Shown here: one piece after another, positions 44,230 to 55,199 of the stretch
Layout: every line of letters begins with the position of its first letter
How positions within the stretch are numbered: the first letter of the stretch is position 1
Source: Topomyia yanbarensis
Taxonomy: Eukaryota > Arthropoda > Insecta > Diptera > Culicidae
Assembly: GCF_030247195.1 (NCBI RefSeq)
Contig: NC_080672.1
Coordinates: forward strand, 310,318,627-310,382,626
Direction: 5' to 3'
DNA: 64,000 nt
The notes under the pieces: model-generated
Databases searched by the model: none
Seen by the model: the letters and a program-made list of their open reading frames with translations, nothing else
What the model was told of the DNA's origin: nothing
Position numbers and translations under genes: made by a program

Positions 44230-45240
44230 CCCTGCCGAAATACGGTCCGGAAAGTGCATTCAACGAGACCGAAAGTCTGCCACGCTACCAATACAGCGTC
44301 AGCTTCTTCTCAGTAATGTGTAGGTACATAATCACATCAGCATACTTTGCTCGCATCGGTGTATTGCTTCAGGCGAACCAGGAAGACGAGAAAGTTCCCG
44401 GAAGTGCTCGAGGATTAGTTTTCAAGGAAGTAAAAATTGATGCTGTCTGTTCTGCTGCGAGAAATTCTAACAAACTTCGCCCAAGCAGGTTGGCAACCTC
44501 GCTCGTGGACTTTATTCCATGACACAAATTTGAACCTTTTTATCCAAAGAATTAATTTAAACTTAGCTCCAAAATCAAAGACTAAAACCAGACTAAAATT
44601 TTAGTCTAGAACAAAGCAAGTGGAAACCCTTTCATGAATTCCCCGAAAACAAGCCTGCACCAACTTGGCTCCAGCCGCTGTTTAAAAATTCATCACCCAA
44701 AACGTCTGCACCGTCCTTCCCCGCCTGTCTCGCAGAGGAATGCTTTTAGATCATAGCCCATGCACCGCCATCGTGGCTGTCGTCGTCGTCGTTGCCGTCA
44801 CCGCATCGACAGCGACGAACATCTCACCCCAATCCTGTCTGCATCAGGAGCAGCTTATAATTCGTGTGATACCGGAATCGACGCTGCTGGTCGGGGTGAG
44901 GTTGGCGGTGGCATTGTCGGCGTCGGTAGCAACACGTTACTACTCTTTCCAGCAAAGTGCCTCCGGAACAAGACAGAAGAAGGCAAAAAAATACATGTGA
45001 GCGTTGATGTGGAAAAAGGCAGCCAGTTATGGTGAATTCCTAACCTAGGACAACCAGCGGCGTCGGTGCCCCCTGCACAGGTCTGTACGTAGTGAGGGAA
45101 AGTGCCAACCTGCGAACTGGCTGGAGTCGACCGCACGGATGGATGGATGGATTGATTCAGTTTCGGCGAAAAACTGTTGAACGACGACGACGATGGCGGC
45201 GACAGTGGTGAGAGTAAATAAGTTCTTTGTTTTTGTTCTC
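44230..45240. other. GC-richer island with CGT/GTC trinucleotide runs
   Basis: Contains GTCGTCGTCGTCG near 44780 and ACGACGACGACGATGG near 45182, with many CG dinucleotides and no recognised dispersed repeat. Frames here are open on both strands, and the signal-peptide-like minus-strand frame ending at 45045 begins at TTG. Candidate regulatory or UTR sequence, by composition only. Confidence 0.35.
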
Positions 45241-45536
45241 AATGGAGTGCTGTTGGGATTTGGTAGTCGATTTTTACCCTACCATTAGGGTCCTTGAGAC
45301 TTGCTGCGGGACGTGTCGAGTTGTTTCGAGTGATTTCGTCGTTCCTAATGGCAATGTTAACTAAGTCAATTTAATCCTACCACCTGAGAGGAAATTTAAA
45401 AAAAAAATTATTTTATCATTATTTAAACTAAATTGATTCCATGTTTTCCCTTCTTATAAACTGAATTTGAACTGCACTTCTAATCATATGTATGGATAAC
45501 TTCGAGTTCCTAATAATAATAATTGAATTTAAATTG

Positions 45537-48500
45537 AAAAACGCTTTTAATCCACCTAACAGTGTGATGAGACATTTCTTATAACTCTTATCACTCTCTT
45601 CTGATATTATATCGTATGAGAACATTTAAAACTTGATGCTTCGCGATATTTTTGATAACACATACTACATGGGATTGTGGCAGGATACAGAGAATCGCTC
45701 AAATCAGCATAGGACAACATCAGTGCTAGAAATCTCAAACCAAATCAATGGGAAAGCGAAAACATGGCCCATAAAATAGACATACAAACGAATTATTGCT
45801 AATGCTCTGTTAATAAAATATCTAAATTCCTCAATCAATGCATTGTGGTGGGAAAATTGAATTTTCCTAAAGGGGTTATGTATATTGTACTGAGCCAAAA
45901 AATTGATTTTTTTTTGAATCGAAATGAAGTTTATACTTTACTCAAATTTCCAACGCGACTGAGACCTAAAAATCAACGCTTTTTCTGGAAAAAAGCGACA
46001 CTAGCAGTGACACCATTCAAAGAAAATCAACAGTGAATATTTCCAGACTTGATTTTATTTCCTATTTAAGAACTATTGTGTTTTTTACATCCTAGATTGC
46101 ATGATTCAGTGATCGAAACCCAAAACTTCATGAAGTATTTGAAATTATTAAATTAAAATTTGTGTTTGCTATTGAAATTGACCAAATGATAGTATCGCCC
46201 CTTTGACGATTGTTTACTTTTTCGGTCCCACCTATCAGTATTGAAGTATCGCCCTTACGTTTTTTTTACAATACTAATTTTACAATTGGTGGGGGTTTGG
46301 TGAAAATCGATCTAACTGTCCAAACGGCATAATTCCGAAACCGTAATTTTTGAAGTTTTAAAATTATGCAGAATTAATTTTTCAGAAAATAGTAACAGAG
46401 TTCGTGTTTTTAGCGAATTTGTTGAGACTTTATTGTAGTCATGAATATTAACCTGAGAAAATTCACCATAAATACTTCTTGGACGATATACCGCCAAAAT
46501 TATTTTATCAAATGATGCGCTGTTTAACGTTTGTAAAACTCATCGAAGATACTAAACCTCCGAAATTGGCGGCTTAAAAATGATGTTATCTTGACCTTAA
46601 ATTACTGTTTTTGAACATTTGACCTATACATATAATTGGTCATACAACAAAAATCAAATTCTCATCAAAATCGATCAGGACCTGCTAGAATCGAATGGAA
46701 ATCGTCATTTTTCATAAATTTCTCTCTACATTCGGAAAGTGTTATCCTCGTTATTAATCATATTACGTTTGCGTCTCAACTCGACGCATTCCCAAAATAT
46801 AAACCTGTTTTAATCCACCTAGTGGTGCAATTGTGCTTGTCTCACTTGTCCAGACTACGATGGTTATGTTCAATAAAATGGTGGAAATGAATATTTCATG
46901 TTCAGTACGATTTGCACATACATACAATGGATCGACAGCCACGATCTTGAGATACTATGTGATACTGAAACATCGCTTGACCGCCGCTGGTTTCAAGCGA
47001 TGTTTCAGTATCACATAGTAAGATCCGGGAGGTCCGGGTCCGCCGAAAATTTTCAATTTGTTAAGAAATTTTAAACTAGTTTTATTTTTAAAGTAGCAAC
47101 CACTCACTGCATACTCCCTCCGTTTCATGCATTATAAAGTCATTTGGCATCAAAAATACAAATTTGATTTAGAAAATTTTTCATTTCAGTTTATATGGGA
47201 ATTTGCTGTGTGATTGCACTCTTCAACTCGTAACTCCGGAACCGGAAGTCCAATCAATAAAAAATCAATTGCAGTCGATGGGAAGGTTGTACCTTTCATT
47301 TGAGACTAACTTTGTGCAAATCGATCCAGCCATCTCTGAGAAACAGAAGTCACATATTTTTCCACATACACACATACATACACACAGACATTTTCCGATC
47401 TCGATGAACTGAGTCGATTGGCATATGACACTCGGCCCTCCCGGTCGGGATTAGATTGACGAATTTTAGAGTGAATGAGAAAGGCAAAAACATTTTTAGC
47501 AAATGTTGAAAGTTATGCATTTTTTGGTGCGCAGTTCTATGTTTCATAGACATTAAATCAATTTTTACTTCGCTTCCTATTAAATAAAGACCCTTATTAC
47601 AGTACATCTCTACAAAAACGAGCTCAATTTGAAAAGAAATCTGAGGATCATGATTGAAAACAGAACTCTGGAATTTTCTATTGGAATGTTTTCAGGCAGG
47701 ATTTTGATATTGATGCAATTAGACAACTGTGAAATCAAGACCAAAAGATCAGTTACATATCAGGACCCCATTCCGACAATTTATCAAAAGTCCTCATGAT
47801 GTTTGCAACAACAGAATATCAATGTACGGATCAGATAATTGTTATTGTAATATTGAATTAAATCAGTCTGCATCAATAAATTTTCAACTTCAATCCAATT
47901 TTTTTGTGGGTGTGGTGGGGGGGGGGGGGAGCGTTGTATGGTGTTAAACCCCAAAACCTTCCCTTGGCTACGCCGTTGCTTGGAGTTAGTTATTTCGCTT
48001 CCATTTTCCAATATGTTTCAGATCGATCCGATGGTCATGAATTAAAAAAATTGCAGTCAGAAGGTTCGCACAAATGAACATTTTTGCACTGATAAGTTAT
48101 CAAGTTCCTTCCAGACAACTTGAAAGTGTTCGGTGATTATTTCTAGCGGTTGTAGATAGAAAAATGAAATACAAAATTCGTTTTATCGAAATAATGTTTG
48201 GCTTATTTCAATGGATTATTACTATATTGAACAATAAATAGGCGACAAAGAGTAATCCACAAACAACAAGCCATAACTTTTAAAGTATTCAAAATAGATA
48301 TTTGAAGTCTTCAGTAAAGTTATTTGCAAAAGTAAGAGCTACAAATTTGCTGAAGGCATCATTTCGATATAATCACTTCCAAGAAAATTTGGGAAAATAT
48401 CTCACTCATAGGAGGATTAATCAGCAAAAGCACAATACCAAAAGAAAGGGCAGATTGCCTCCATTAAATTCACCGAAGATACTATTGACCTAAAATAAGC

Positions 48501-49046
48501 CGTTTTGGCGTTAAAAATAGATTACATGTTTTTGGTCATATTTCTGGCAATGGGAAATGATAAAAATCTTTCGTCCGCATTTAATGTTAAATATCTCTTT
48601 TGATAATAGTCCGATTTCAACAATCTATAGCTTGTTCGAAAGGTATTCGTTAAATCTGTCGAAAAACATATAAATTGCTATTCTTTAATGTCAATTTCGG
48701 CAGATAATTCAAAAAAACTGCAAAAAACGCCATTTTTGCGCATTCAAACATTCATATCTTGGAAACTAAACATCAGAATCAAAAACAAATTAATAGCGTT
48801 CATACTGTTTTTTAGTTCTTTCATTTAAAATTGGTTTGGATAAGATCGGTTCAGCCATTGCTGAGAAACACGAATGAGAATTTGTCCGTTACATACACAC
48901 ACACACAGACACACACACACACACAGACATTGTCCCAAATCGTCGAGCTGAGTCGATTGGTATATAAGATTCGGCCCTCCGGGCCTCGAAACAAATCTTG
49001 AAAGTTTGAGCGAATTCTATACATTTCTTTTATAAGAAATGTAAAA
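45537..49046 (-). mobile_element. Unclassified 3.5-kb element, right copy (arm 2 of a large inverted repeat)
   Basis: The reverse complement of this interval matches 22336-26165 from TTTTACATTTCTTATAAAAG to GTTAGGTGGATTAAAAGCG with only scattered substitutions in the parts I compared. It lacks the segment that corresponds to 24270-24583, including the SINE. The junction lies in TCCCTCCGTTTCATGCA near 47119. A G-run near 47918-47930 differs in length from its C-rich partner at 23463-23475. Flanking DNA does not match across copies, so the copies look like separate insertions. No protein domain was recognised. Confidence 0.82.
46953..47020. repeat. Perfect 28-bp-arm hairpin, right copy
   Basis: Arms 46953-46980 and 46993-47020 are exact complements with loop CCGCCGCTGGTT. 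The unit is the reverse complement of 24685-24752 without a change in arms or loop. Confidence 0.95.
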
Positions 49047-49860
49047 CTTTGATAAACAAAACAATTTTCTTTAAAAAGCTACCAAATTTACCAAATTCTA
49101 CGTCTACCAACAAATTCAGTCCCGTCGACGCCATTGCTGGAGATTTAGCACCGAACAAATGTGTCCCAAAATTATCATAATTGCAAGCCTCAACAACCTT
49201 CCATTTGGCTTATAATGGCATCCGAATACAATTACCACACCGACTGCGCATGGTTTTCTTCAGTCACGAAACTACACCAGTCTCGCAAACCCGAACTAGT
49301 ATCCCACTGAAAATTACTTCCAATTTCCACTCACTGCGAGGCTTATTTTCACGTTCCTGATGACTTTTGTGTCGGCTGGTCGCTTTAATGACTGTTATCG
49401 TTTGTAAATAGTTCTGCACCCGTGCATCGACCCAAACCTTATACAAAAAGTTTCTGTTCAAAATTCCCAGAATTTCATCGATGGTAATTATGGTTACGGG
49501 TGAGGTTAGTTCACCAGTCCCACCTACGGAGCCATCCTACGGAAAAACACGCAACGGCGTCGTTGTTTTGGTTTCGATTCGCTTTCGAAGCCTGTATGGT
49601 GGTAACGTACCGGGAATACGTCCACCCACCAACCACCCGTTCAACCCACCACACCACACCGGTATAATAGCGTCGTCAGAACGAACACACCCGGAAAGCT
49701 GATTTCCATTTCAATCTGCGCAAGCGAAATATTGTTGTCCTAGGTTCGGTCGTTTGGCTGTACCCGTGGGAGGGCTTTGTGTCTCGCACATCGATGCTTG
49801 GAGCGTAATTGAATGGTAGTTTGGATGATGGTTGTATGAGTAGAGCTAGGGGGAGACATT
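49047..49860. other. GC-richer island, candidate regulatory/UTR sequence
   Basis: Composition rises in GC from about 49090, and no dispersed repeat was recognised. The plus frame 49481-49702 and the minus frame 49264-49461 have no recognisable domain. Its start coincides with the outer end of the right 3.5-kb element. Confidence 0.3.
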
Positions 49861-50045
49861 AATTGGGCTTAAATTACGTCGAAGTGGAGTTATGGATCGG
49901 AATAAGAGATGGGATTTGAACTGAAATAGAAATATTGATAGGAATTGTAATGAGAAGGAATAGAAATAGTTTTTAGGGACATGTCCAAAGCAGAATAGAA
50001 ACAGAAAAAGAATGACTTAAATGATAAGAATGAATCTATGGTGAA

Positions 50046-50141
50046 AATTCAAGAATTCGCCTTTAAGCAGGGATCGAACTTGTGATCTCCCAGTCTCTAG
50101 TTAGAGCGTTAACCACGCCTCCATAGAGGAACTGTGGTGGC
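50046..50141 (-). mobile_element. tRNA-like sequence, SINE head or tRNA pseudogene
   Basis: On the minus strand, GCGTGGTTAACGC forms a D-arm-like stem and AGTTCGATCCC is a perfect B box about 35 bp later. The T-stem and acceptor stem do not pair, so a working tRNA is unlikely. It lies about 100 bp from the start of the GGAATA array. Confidence 0.55.
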
Positions 50142-50245
50142 GTCATCACAAATTCCCAACAGCATCAGTTGAAATGTTATAGTCATGTTCCTCAAAACCT
50201 TGAAAAAAGAAAATTCATGACATAATATGTGTGAATAAAAATGAA

Positions 50246-51268
50246 GATAGGAATAGGAATAGGAATAGGAATAGGAATAGGACTAGGAATAGGAATAGGA
50301 ATAGGAATAGGAATAGGACTAGGAATAGGAATAGGAATAGGAATAGGAATAGGAATAGGAATAGGAATAGGAATAGGAATAGGAATAGGAATAGGAATAG
50401 GAATAGGAATAGGAATAGGAATAGGAATAGGAATAGGAATAGGAATAGGAATAGGAATAGGAATAGGAATAGGAATAGGAATAGGAATAGGAATAGGAAT
50501 AGGAATAGGAATAGGAATAGGAATAGGAATAGGAATAGGAATAGGAATAGGAATAGGAATAGGAATAGGAATAGGAATAGGAATAGGAATAGGAATAGGA
50601 ATAGGAATAGGAATAGGAATAGGAATAGGAATAGGAATAGGAATAGGAATAGGAATAGGAATAGGAATAGGAATAGGAATAGGAATAGGAATAGGAATAG
50701 GAATAGGAATAGGAATAGGAATAGGAATAGGAATAGGAATAGGAATAGGAATAGGAATAGGAATAGGAATAGGAATAGGAATAGGAATAGGAATAGGAAT
50801 AGGAATAGGAATAGGAATAGGAATAGGAATAGGAATAGGAATAGGAATAGGAATAGGAATAGGAATAGGAATAGGAATAGGAATAGGAATAGGAATAGGA
50901 ATAGGAATAGGAATAGGAATAGGAATAGGAATAGGAATAGGAATAGGAATAGGAATAGGAATAGGAATAGGAATAGGAATAGGAATAGGAATAGGAATAG
51001 GAATAGGAATAGGAATAGGAATAGGAATAGGAATAGGAATAGGAATAGGAATAGGAATAGGAATAGGAATAGGAATAGGAATAGGAATAGGAATAGGAAT
51101 AGGAATAGGAATAGGAATAGGAATAGGAATAGGAATAGGAATAGGAATAGGAATAGGAATAGGAATAGGAATAGGAATAGGAATAGGAATAGGAATAGGA
51201 ATAGGAATAGGAATAGGAATAGGAATAGGAATAGGAATAGGAATAGGAATAGGAATAGGAATAGGAAT
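50246..51268. repeat. GGAATA hexamer array, about 1.02 kb
   Basis: About 170 tandem GGAATA units. Only two variant units (GGACTA, near 50280-50285 and 50316-50321, exactly 36 bp apart) were seen, both at the left edge; the remaining 0.95 kb reads as uniform. Degenerate relatives (GGAATAGAAATAG) occur on both flanks, at 49920-49990 and 51268-51297. Because 6 is a multiple of 3 and no frame contains a stop, long open frames appear on both strands encoding Asn-Arg, Ile-Gly or Leu-Phe dipeptides; these are not genes. Confidence 0.98.
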
Positions 51269-51324
51269 GGAATTAAAAATAAGAATAGAAATAGAATGAA
51301 TTGTAAATACGAAATTGTTGTGTT

Positions 51325-51362
51325 AAACCAAGTAGTTGTAAGAATTTGCAACTACTTGGTTT
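51325..51362. repeat. Perfect hairpin, 14-bp arms
   Basis: AAACCAAGTAGTTG and CAACTACTTGGTTT pair across a 10-nt loop just after the hexamer array. Confidence 0.85.
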
Positions 51363-51459
51363 TCCACTTCACAATGATTTTTTTCGCTCCCACAAAAAGT
51401 GCGAAAATTTATTCACGCTAAAACAGTAAAGCATACAGTAACGATGTCTTCTAAGATAT

Positions 51460-53050
51460 TTTATGATGGTCCATGACCTTCATTTTGATGATATAGTTGT
51501 AATGATTAATCCCCCTTAAAGTGCGATATTCGCCAAAAGAATTTCAAAGTTCGAAAAACAAAATGAAGTTTTCAGAGATGTTAATGTTTGCAAAAATCTT
51601 TACTGACGACCAAAAATATCTGCTTTAGGATCATCCATAAATGACGTAGCATTATATGGGGGAGTTTTGTATTTTTTGATGATGTGTGACGACGGGGGGT
51701 AGGGGGTCATGTCATGCTACGTAGCTTTTTTAAAGGGGAATAGAATAGAATTTTTTTTAAATTTTACCGTGACGAGCGGGGCAGAGTTACCGTCAAGCTA
51801 AGTAATTACCAGAGGGGTATTTAGAGGTTTGTGACGAAATGCTACGATAGGGGAGGAGGGTGTTAAAAATCACTCAAAAAATGCAACGTCATTTATGGAT
51901 CATCCCATATTGTACACTCGAAGTTATTGACCCTGTTTGTGAATGACGTCCTGAGTTTTTTTTTCAAAATTTCTTCTTAAATATCTCAGATAGAGCTTCA
52001 GTATGCTCTAGATAGTTGTTCTTATCAAGATACATATCTTTCCAAATGAAGTCATTTGTCTACGTAGTCAACTTAGCAGTTATTGGGTAATTTTTGGAAA
52101 ACATCGCAAAAAAATTAAATAACCTTTGAACGGACAAAACCAGCTCTAGTTGCAATTAGAAATGCTACATCAATACTATAAAATTCAATAAAGTTCACTT
52201 GTCTCTCGTTGTCTCCAATAGTTCTAGATGATTTTAAAACACTATTGTTTTTAAAAAATGTCCAAAATCTTTGAAAGTACTCGCGATAAGAAAAAAATAT
52301 GCTTTAGTCTAATTTATGCAGCGTGACGATTGAAATAACTTTGTAGAATATATGAAATTTGTAGTAATGATAACAAAAAAGGTATTAAACAAAACAAAAT
52401 TTTTGGGGATCATCCAAATATAACGCGCTATAACTTCTTAAGCATTTAAAGAAGAAACTTTCTGTGTTAAGCAAAGATTTTCGTGAAAGCAATCTCCATT
52501 CATTTTCCAAAGACGTTACCATATCTCTTTCATCAAAAAAATTGTTGAAAAATCTCACTCATAGGAGGATTAATCACAAAAATCATTCCAGCAAATGATG
52601 GACCTTGCTATTTAAAAAGCATTTAAAACACTATTGACGTAAACTTAGCCGTTTTCACGATAACAACCAATCACCTTTTGAAACACTTTATTTTTCAAAA
52701 ATTGCCAAATTACTTTGAAAATCACGAGACAAGCCATTATTGTATAATAGGACGTTGTTCATTTTGTTAACTCAAGCCTTTTTAAGAAACATACCGAAAT
52801 TGTCAGAATGATATTTAAAAGGTTATATTAATGATATGGCGTTCAAAGGGATCATCCACAAACAACCAGCAATGCTGTTGAAGAAGTTTAAAGATAAACA
52901 CTTAGTGTCTTAAGCGAAGCTGATCGCAAAAACTTGCTCTACAACTTTGCCGAAGATATAACTTTAATATGGGCACTTGCAAAAAATTGGTAAATATATC
53001 TCACTTTTAGGGAGATTAATTATTGAAATACTAAGACCGTATTAAAGGGC
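51460..53050. repeat. Diverged modules related to the 3.8-kb element
   Basis: The block GATTAATCCCCCTTAAAGTG (51507) resembles GATTAATCCCCCTATGAGTG at about 22973 in the left element. In the reverse sense, CTCACTCATAGGAGGATTAA occurs near 52554 and CTCACTTTTAGGGAGATTAA near 53002. Each lies beside a CCAAATTT/GCAAAA/TTTGCCGAAGA-like block. Modules at the left therefore face modules at the right, giving a loose inverted arrangement. A TTA-type MITE is inserted at 51628-51906. Confidence 0.55.
51628..51906. mobile_element. Harbinger-like MITE, diverged copy 2
   Basis: Left GGATCATCCATAAATGACGT and right ACGTCATTTATGGATCATCC match the termini of 16913-17152, and the interior CATGTCATGCTACGTAGC and ACCGTCAAGCTAAGTAATTA are shared. 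The TIRs have diverged and no clean TTA duplication remains, so this copy is older. Confidence 0.8.
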
Positions 53051-53289
53051 TTGTAACACAGTAAACTGATTCCGAGACCGAAGGAAGCTCCCGATGGAAA
53101 TGTTGGTGAGCGGTTGATGACGAAACATAGGTTAGAGTTGACTTCTAATAAATACAGAAAGTAGAAATACGGCATGTTTGGCAGGCAATCTGCATGGGCT
53201 GTGGAAAATAAAGTAATATTTTTGTCACAAAAGGCACCATCAACAGTGACATGTACAAAATGGAATATCTTCTAAGTTAAGTGACCCTC

Positions 53290-54560
53290 GGAGTATGTAG
53301 ATGGTTTTTTTCAACCCGTGCAGTCTAACGCTATAAAGCAAAGCTTTCGCTGTCCCTTCGACGTTTCGAAATTTCTTTTCATCTTTTGTGTGTGCGGGTT
53401 TACCGTTATTCGACCAGCAGAGCAGTAGAGCAGAAGTGTTTTTTACTCGCGAGCTGTCTGTTACAAAAAATAAATACAGCTATTATATAACCTTCCCTTT
53501 TCTGGGTTCTTTTACTAATGTGCACTGTGTAATAGGCCCATGCAAAACTAACTTACCCTGACAATGATTCGCTTCAAGATGGGATAGATTTCGAAATAAA
53601 ATCGACTAGCCGACTAAAATTATATCCATGCTCCTCAACCGGGGCCCTCGTGGTCTATTTCTGGATCAAAGACAAAACTGGTCGTTAATAGCTTGATGCA
53701 AGCAAATGGTAACTACAGCCATTTCACGAAGGAGAACAGAGTATATGTACCAGCAAACCAGGTGGAAATAGATGGCATCGTTCCCGATCCGAGTTTGAAT
53801 TTCGCGGATCTGCTGACTCACGGTGTTGCCTGTTTTAAAAAACCCATGCTTTAGCCGGACTCTTATCGAGTGACCTTCGTCGGGACTACTTTACTTAACT
53901 CCTCGTTAACAAGTTTTTGTGCCACGGGTCATGAACTGTACTAACTGCAAACAACTGGGACATACAGCCTCCCACTGTAGCAATAAGATTATTTGTGGGA
54001 AATGCGGTGGGAATCATGTGGAAGATCCCCGTGGAAAAGATGTTGAAAAGTGTCTCCACCAGAGGTTGAAATATGTGCTAATTTTCACGACAAACAGTTT
54101 ATCGCTCATCGTCTTCATACTAAGTAAGCAGGTATCCAACTTTTTACCTTTCAAGAAATTGCGAAAAGTGGCTGACAATGCAGTAGGGAAGCGGAATAAT
54201 TTCGCAGCTTCGAGCCTCGTGATGAATTAAGTTCAAGAAAAACCGTTAATATATTACATTGTAGATATTATTTCTCCACTTTGTTGCAGTATTTTTATTC
54301 CACGGATCCTATCTTTTTTTTTTCTTCTCATTTTTGTGAATTTTTGCGGAACCATTAGTTATTCGACCATTTTATATTTAGGCGCAAAATTATCATCTCA
54401 TATTATACCGCGAAAAGTACTAGTACTAGTGCTAAACCGAAACAAGTCGTTCCTGATCTCAGAAACCTTCAAAAACCCCAGAAGTTTCCATATCCCAGCC
54501 AGAGAAAGAAACCAGCGCTGGCTTAATAAATTTCTTTGACATTGTGGACCGTATTTTTGC
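53290..54560 (+). pseudogene. Jockey-type retrotransposon 5' UTR and ORF1 (CCHC), decayed
   Basis: ORF1 encodes the gag-like RNA-binding protein. From about 53565 the translation reads NDSLQDGIDFEIKST and YPCSSTGALVVYF. After a stop and frame change near 53690 comes HFTKENRVYVPANQVEIDG, then a stop at about 53853. At 53919 MNCTNCKQLGHTASHC (C-x2-C-x4-H-x4-C) and a second partial knuckle IICGKCGGNHVED follow. A C-terminal region with VADNAVGKRNNFAASSL continues with further breaks to about 54550. The 5' leader likely starts near 53290. Numerous stops and shifts make it inactive. Confidence 0.75.
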
Positions 54561-54789
54561 AGTTTTAAATATTTCTGACCTCTTAAAACCATCTTGATAA
54601 GCTCTCTCCCCGCAGTAAAAACATTTTTTTAAAATTTATTTGTTCCGATTTTTGGTAGATACCGTACAGATTATATAAAAATAACATAATATATAAATTC
54701 TATATTATTTAAAAATCCTAATAGCTTACTCGTAACTAGATTTAATGAAATTGAAATCAGACAGATGTGAAGTTTCGTTGAATTTGTTG

Positions 54790-55140
54790 CATTATCTATT
54801 CACAGGATTAATTTGACCATAAGCAGTACAGTGTCCAGGAGTCCATTAAACAGGTACCATTGTTCAATATAAAGTGTACGTCATCTTTAAGTGCAGCAGA
54901 GTCAAGTCCAGAAGCAATGGAAATATTTTTTTTTAAATCGTTGGCGAAGAATAGTTTTCGCAATTTAAACCAAGTGCAAAGATCGTTTATGAACAAAATG
55001 AAAATTAACGGCCCTAGATGACTTCCTTGAAGGACTCCGTGTGGCATATCACGCAAGTTAGAACGTGTTGAACTAATTCCAACCAAAGCACCCCGACTGG
55101 ACAGATAAGACTGCAATCATCCAGTAAATACGGAATATAT
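54790..55140 (-). pseudogene. CR1-type reverse transcriptase fragment nested in the Jockey relic
   Basis: On the minus strand, MQSYLSSRGALVGISSTRSN is followed by GVLQGSHLGPLIFILFIND (RT motif B, with Leu replacing Pro), then KLFFANDLK, where the usual FADD core has become FAND. This is the palm region of a CR1/T1/Q-like element. It lies between Jockey ORF1 and ORF2 in the opposite orientation, so it was inserted there. Both ends are truncated. Confidence 0.75.
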
Positions 55141-55199
55141 CCTAGTTTTTGCAGTTTCAGAAGAGCGATTTTTGTTGCAGATCATTACAAAATGGCATC

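Noticed and set aside
45045..45242. Small secreted protein with an apparent signal peptide
   Set aside because: The frame starts at TTG rather than ATG, and the hydrophobic run comes from GTC/CGT trinucleotide repeats.
50246..51268. CRISPR array or telomere
   Set aside because: The hexamer has no spacers, and GGAATA is not an insect TTAGG telomere repeat. It is an interstitial microsatellite-like array.
50215..51421. Three open frames of 350-396 codons on both strands
   Set aside because: They are translations of the GGAATA array (Asn-Arg, Ile-Gly, Leu-Phe dipeptides). The hexamer preserves every frame and has no stop, so openness carries no coding signal.
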